A stretch of 64,000 bases of DNA, from the NCBI RefSeq assembly GCF_011927785.1, contig NZ_JAATJK010000001.1, forward strand, positions 4,373,001 through 4,437,000. The letters are read 5' to 3'. The position numbers were made by a program, and so were the translations under genes. Below, one piece after another: positions 60,677 through 64,000 of the stretch (positions are counted from its first letter, which is position 1; each line of letters begins with the position of its first letter). The DNA comes from Micromonospora profundi (lineage in GTDB: Bacteria > Actinomycetota > Actinomycetes > Mycobacteriales > Micromonosporaceae). Under the pieces are notes generated by a model that saw only the letters and a list, made by a program, of their open reading frames with translations, did no database searches and was not told where the DNA came from.

Positions 60677-60991
60677 ATGGCCTGGCTGGTGCTGGTGATC
60701 TCGGGACTGCTGGAAACCGCCTGGGCGATCGCCCTGGACCGAAGCGCCGGGTTCAGCCGGCTCGTCCCGTCAGTGGTGTTCGTGGTGACCCTCGTGCTGA
60801 GCATGGGCGGGCTGTCGTACGCGCTGCGGGAGATCCCGGTCGGCACCGGATACGCGGTCTGGGTCGGCATCGGCGCGGTGGGCACCGCTCTGGTCGGGAT
60901 GCTGGCGCTCGGCGAGTCGGCGAGCCTGCCCCGGCTTCTCTGCCTCCTGCTTGTGGTGTCGGGCGTGGTCGGCCTGAAGTTCTTCCACTGA
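60677..60991 (+). CDS. gdx: Guanidinium exporter Gdx (SMR family)
   Basis: 104-residue four-helix small multidrug resistance protein of the SugE/Gdx subtype. The conserved glutamate is in the first helix (GLLETAWAIAL, Glu13); SRLVPSVV, PVGTGYAVWVGIGAVG and LGESAS are Gdx-like. Exports guanidinium ions in antiparallel dimer with protons. Regulated by the guanidine-III riboswitch just upstream; GAGG lies six bases before ATG 60677. Confidence 0.93.
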   Translation: MAWLVLVISGLLETAWAIALDRSAGFSRLVPSVVFVVTLVLSMGGLSYALREIPVGTGYAVWVGIGAVGTALVGMLALGESASLPRLLCLLLVVSGVVGLKFFH

Positions 60992-61096
60992 ACTGCCGTC
61001 CGAAACATGCGTGATCGACACCCGAAGCGGGTAGTGCTCGATCTGTCCCAACAGGCTCTCAACTGGAGCACAGCAAGCTCTCAACCGGAGGCAGAC

Positions 61097-61342
61097 ATGG
61101 CCGACATGCCCAGCACCGCCCGCCCGCGCAGCAACGCCGCCCGGATCCTCACCATCGTGGGCTTCGTCTTCGCGGTTCTCGCACTGCTGCTCAATCCGAT
61201 CATCTTCGGCGTGCTCGGTGTGATCGCGGGCGTCGTCGGCGCTGTGCTCGGCGACAAGCCGCTGGGCTGGTACGCCGCTGTGGCGAGCGTCGTCGCCGCG
61301 GTGATCAGCCTGGTGATCATCGGCGCGCTGATCAACAACTGA
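61097..61342 (+). CDS. Small two-helix membrane protein
   Basis: 81 residues: basic N-terminus (STARPRSNAARI), a helix (LTIVGFVFAVLALLLNPIIFGVLGVIAGVVGAVLGD) that reads as a hairpin and a second helix (WYAAVASVVAAVISLVIIGALI). GGAGG precedes ATG 61097. Similar small proteins occur in many actinobacteria; function unknown. May share the gdx transcript (105-base gap). A terminator with T-tract follows. Confidence 0.75.
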   Translation: MADMPSTARPRSNAARILTIVGFVFAVLALLLNPIIFGVLGVIAGVVGAVLGDKPLGWYAAVASVVAAVISLVIIGALINN

Positions 61343-61356
61343 GCTCAGGTCTTTCG

Positions 61357-61395
61357 CGGGCCCGCCGACCAGCGGCGGGCCCGTCTTGTTTTTCC
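61357..61395. terminator. Rho-independent terminator between 61097 gene and ftsK
   Basis: Perfect 10-bp stem CGGGCCCGCC / GGCGGGCCCG with a seven-base loop, followed by TCTTGTTTTTC on the plus strand. The only hairpin in the window with a clear T-tract. Confidence 0.85.
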
Positions 61396-61433
61396 CGGCC
61401 GGGCGTGCACGTCGTCCGGCCGGCGTGCCCGGA

Positions 61434-63893
61434 TCAGTCCACGTCGCCACGCAGGCCGGACAGGACCTCCTCCAGCTCGTCCGGCTTGACGAGCACGTCG
61501 CGCGCCTTCGAGCCCTCGGACGGCCCGACAACGCCCCGGGTCTCCATCAGGTCCATCAGGCGACCCGCCTTCGCGAAGCCCACCCGCAGCTTGCGCTGAA
61601 GCATCGACGTCGAGCCGAACTGTGAGGTGACCACCAGCTCCACCGCCTGCACCAGCAGGTCGAGGTCGTCGCCGATGTCCTCGTCGATCTTCTTCTTGTT
61701 CTCCTGGGCGGGGGCCAGCACGTCCGGGCGGAACTCGGGCTCGCGCTGGTCCTTGCAGAACTTCACCACGTCGGCGATCTCGCCCTCGGTGACCCAGGCC
61801 CCCTGGATCCGTACCGGCTTCGACGCGCCCATCGGCAGGAAGAGCCCATCGCCCCGGCCGAGCAGCTTCTCCGCGCCCGGCTGGTCCAGGATGACCCGCG
61901 AGTCCGCGAGCGACGAGGTCGCGAACGCCAGCCGGGACGGCACGTTCGCCTTGATCAGACCGGTCACCACGTCGACCGAGGGCCGCTGCGTGGCGAGCAC
62001 CAGGTGGATGCCTGCGGCCCGGGCCAACTGGGTGATCCGGACGACCGAGTCCTCCACGTCGCGCGGCGCGACCATCATGAGGTCCGCCAACTCGTCCACG
62101 ATCACCAGCAGGTACGGGTACGGGCGCATCTCCCGTTCGCTGCCCGGCGGGGCCTTGATCTCGCCGTTGCGGACCTTGCGGTTGAAGTCGTCGATGTGCC
62201 GAACCCCGTTGGCCGCGAGGTCGTCGTAGCGCATGTCCATCTCGCGGACGACCCAGTCCAGCGAGTCCGCAGCCTTCTTGGCGTTCGTCACGATCGGGGT
62301 GACCAGGTGCGGGATGCCCTCGTAGCCGGTCATCTCGACACGCTTCGGGTCGATCAGCAGCAGCCGCACCTCGTCCGGCGTGGCCCGGGTGAGGATGGAC
62401 ACCAGCAGCGAGTTGAGGCATGACGACTTGCCGGCGCCGGTGGCACCGGCGATGAGGATGTGCGGCATCTTGGCGAGGTTGGCCACCACGTAGCCGCCCT
62501 CGATGTCCTTGCCGAGCGCCACCACCATCGGATGGTGGTCACTGGTCGCCGCCCGTGAGCGCAGCACATCGCCGAGCGCGACGTTCTCCGGGTCGGTGTT
62601 CGGGATCTCCACACCGACCGCGCTCTTGCCCGGGATCGGGCTGAGGATCCGTACGTCCGGCGACTTCACCGCGTACGCGATGTTGCGGGACAGTTGGGTG
62701 ATCCGCTCGACCTTGACCCCGTGCCCCAACTCCACCTCGTAGCGGGTGACAGTCGGCCCCCGGGTGAAGCCGGTGACAGCGGCGTCCACGTCGAACTGGT
62801 CGAACACGCCGGTCAGCGCGGCGATCACCTCGTCGTTGGCCTTGCTGCGGGTCTTCGCGGCGGCGCCGGCGCTGAGCATGTTCGCCGGCGGCAGTGTGTA
62901 GTCGCCGGCCATGCCGGTCAGCGCGAGCTGCTCGGCCCGGGTCGGCGGGGGCGAGTGCTCCGGCGGCTCGGCCGGCTTGCGGCTGGCAGGCACCTTCGCC
63001 GGTGCCTTGCGCGGCAGCACCACCGTCTCCTGGAGGTCGACACCCTCCATGTCGTCGAAGTCGTCTGGGTCCAGCGGCGGCGGCATCCGCTTCGCGGGCC
63101 GCTTGCGAGCCGGCCGGACGGCTGGCTCGTCGGTCTCCTCACCGACGACCACGTCCGACGGGGTGACCAGGCCACCGGCGAGCAGACCCAACCGCTCGGG
63201 AATCTTGTTGATCGGTGTCGCGGTCACCACGAGCAGGCCGAAGAGCAGCAGCAGGACCAGCAGCGGCACCGCCACCCAGGCGGTGACAGCGCGCTCCAGC
63301 AGACCACCGACGCCCGCCCCGACCAGGCCACCGGCGAAGTCGCGCTGCTGCGGGTCGCTCGGGTCTTGGCCGATCTGGAGCAGCGCGGCGGTCGACACCA
63401 GCAGCGAACCCCAGCCGATGAGGCCACGACCCCGGTGCTCCGGGTCGGCCGGCTGACGCATGAGCCGCCACGCGCCGATCATCAGCAGCACCGGCACCAC
63501 CACGGAGATCGCACCCAGGAACAGCCGGATCGTGTCGGCCAGGCGCGTCCCCACCGGGCCGGCCCCCGACAGCCAGAGCGCCACGGCAGTGAGCAGAGCC
63601 AGCCCGAACAGCAGCAGCCCCGCGCCGTCGCGGCGGTGCTCCGGATCGAGGTCGCGGGCGGAGGCGGCCTGCCGGCCAGCGGCCCGCACCGCCCACCCCA
63701 TCCCGTGGGCAAGCCCCATCCACAGTGCACCGACAGCACGACCCACGTAGACAGCCGGGCCCGGCCGGGCGGCCACAGTGCGCCGCCGGACGGGCGCCCG
63801 GGTCTTCTTCGCCGGTTGACGGGCACGACTGTTGGTGCCACCGCGCGGCGACGCGCCGCGTCGGCGACTCGCCTGAGGGGTACGGCCCGCCAT
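61434..63893 (-). CDS. ftsK: DNA translocase FtsK
   Basis: 819-residue division protein moving chromosome ends through the septum. N-terminal Arg/Lys-rich tail (1-45), four membrane helices (about 90-245), a Pro-rich linker (about 270-330), and the RecA-like motor with Walker A GATGAGKSS and Walker B VIVDELADLMM, then a C-terminal gamma winged helix reading KOPS (QFGSTSMLQRKLRVGFAKAGRLMDLMETRGVVG). Shorter than the E. coli protein because of the linker. ATG 63893. Start of the conserved block on this end. Confidence 0.95.
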   Translation of the reverse strand: MAGRTPQASRRRGASPRGGTNSRARQPAKKTRAPVRRRTVAARPGPAVYVGRAVGALWMGLAHGMGWAVRAAGRQAASARDLDPEHRRDGAGLLLFGLALLTAVALWLSGAGPVGTRLADTIRLFLGAISVVVPVLLMIGAWRLMRQPADPEHRGRGLIGWGSLLVSTAALLQIGQDPSDPQQRDFAGGLVGAGVGGLLERAVTAWVAVPLLVLLLLFGLLVVTATPINKIPERLGLLAGGLVTPSDVVVGEETDEPAVRPARKRPAKRMPPPLDPDDFDDMEGVDLQETVVLPRKAPAKVPASRKPAEPPEHSPPPTRAEQLALTGMAGDYTLPPANMLSAGAAAKTRSKANDEVIAALTGVFDQFDVDAAVTGFTRGPTVTRYEVELGHGVKVERITQLSRNIAYAVKSPDVRILSPIPGKSAVGVEIPNTDPENVALGDVLRSRAATSDHHPMVVALGKDIEGGYVVANLAKMPHILIAGATGAGKSSCLNSLLVSILTRATPDEVRLLLIDPKRVEMTGYEGIPHLVTPIVTNAKKAADSLDWVVREMDMRYDDLAANGVRHIDDFNRKVRNGEIKAPPGSEREMRPYPYLLVIVDELADLMMVAPRDVEDSVVRITQLARAAGIHLVLATQRPSVDVVTGLIKANVPSRLAFATSSLADSRVILDQPGAEKLLGRGDGLFLPMGASKPVRIQGAWVTEGEIADVVKFCKDQREPEFRPDVLAPAQENKKKIDEDIGDDLDLLVQAVELVVTSQFGSTSMLQRKLRVGFAKAGRLMDLMETRGVVGPSEGSKARDVLVKPDELEEVLSGLRGDVD

Positions 63894-64000
63894 AGAGTCA
63901 CGGTAACGGTGGGGCCGGGCAGAACGCCGCTTTTACGGGTCGTGTCCGCGCGTCGCAACACGAACCCCGCCGCCGGTCGTGATATCCGCCTCAGAAGGGA
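63894..64000. other. Upstream region of ftsK (window end)
   Basis: 107 bases, should include part of the ftsK promoter; nothing further recognised before the window ends. Confidence 0.3.

Overview
The window is a 64 kb chromosomal stretch of a high-GC actinomycete, most likely Micromonospora or a close relative in the Micromonosporaceae. This is inferred from GC-rich third positions, GTG/TTG starts, the housekeeping gene order (ftsK, rimO, pgsA, cinA, clgR-pspA-pspM, recA-recX, rny, gluABCD, miaB, miaA, dapF, hflX all present), CBM2-carrying plant-polymer hydrolases, and a family-like set of intergenic hairpins.

Layout. 1-6.8 kb: hflX (cut by the window edge), an ACT-domain malic enzyme, then dapF-miaA-extradiol-dioxygenase-like genes on the minus strand and a divergent DUF349 protein. 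6.8-10.7 kb: a repeat-rich intergenic tract, then two secreted carbohydrate enzymes, a GH5 endoglucanase with a C-terminal CBM2 and a PL1 pectate lyase with an N-terminal CBM2. 10.7-18 kb: miaB, a DUF2277 gene, an unknown gene, selD and the gluABCD-type amino-acid ABC importer. 18-24.7 kb: rny, an IS256-family insertion that has landed in the 3' end of a DUF849/BKACE gene, recX, recA and DUF3046. 24.7-31.6 kb: MFS exporter, UdgX uracil-DNA glycosylase, a tiny membrane ORF, a MocR regulator divergent from a flavin-barrel/GNAT fusion plus LysE-type exporter, and Spo0M. 31.6-40.4 kb: two CNNM/CBS membrane proteins behind a structured leader, then a complete mrp Na+/H+ antiporter operon (mrpA-B fused, C, D, E, F, G). 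40.6-50.2 kb: unknown gene, giant helicase lhr, lipoprotein, SAM-hydrolase, CPCC protein, secreted SH3-like protein, nei2. 50.4-54.1 kb: a multicopper-oxidase-fold protein without recognisable copper ligands, fused to three FN3 domains. 54.1-64 kb: pspM-pspA-clgR, cinA, pgsA-rimO, an ornithine-cyclodeaminase-like gene, a guanidine-III riboswitch controlling a Gdx exporter, a small membrane protein, and ftsK.

How it fits together. Most of the window is conserved core: tRNA and ribosome modification (miaA, miaB, rimO), RNA decay (rny), DNA repair (recA/recX under a candidate SOS and a candidate PafBC-type promoter, udgX, nei2, lhr), envelope stress (clgR-pspA-pspM, pgsA), ion homeostasis (mrp, CNNM) and division (ftsK). 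Accessory content sits in small islands: the polysaccharide hydrolases, the IS insertion, the MocR island and the MCO-FN3 gene. The most rewarding non-coding signals are the guanidine-III riboswitch with a ten-base switching strand, the insertion scar that can be exactly reconstructed from an 8-bp target duplication, and several long palindromes in intergenic spaces.
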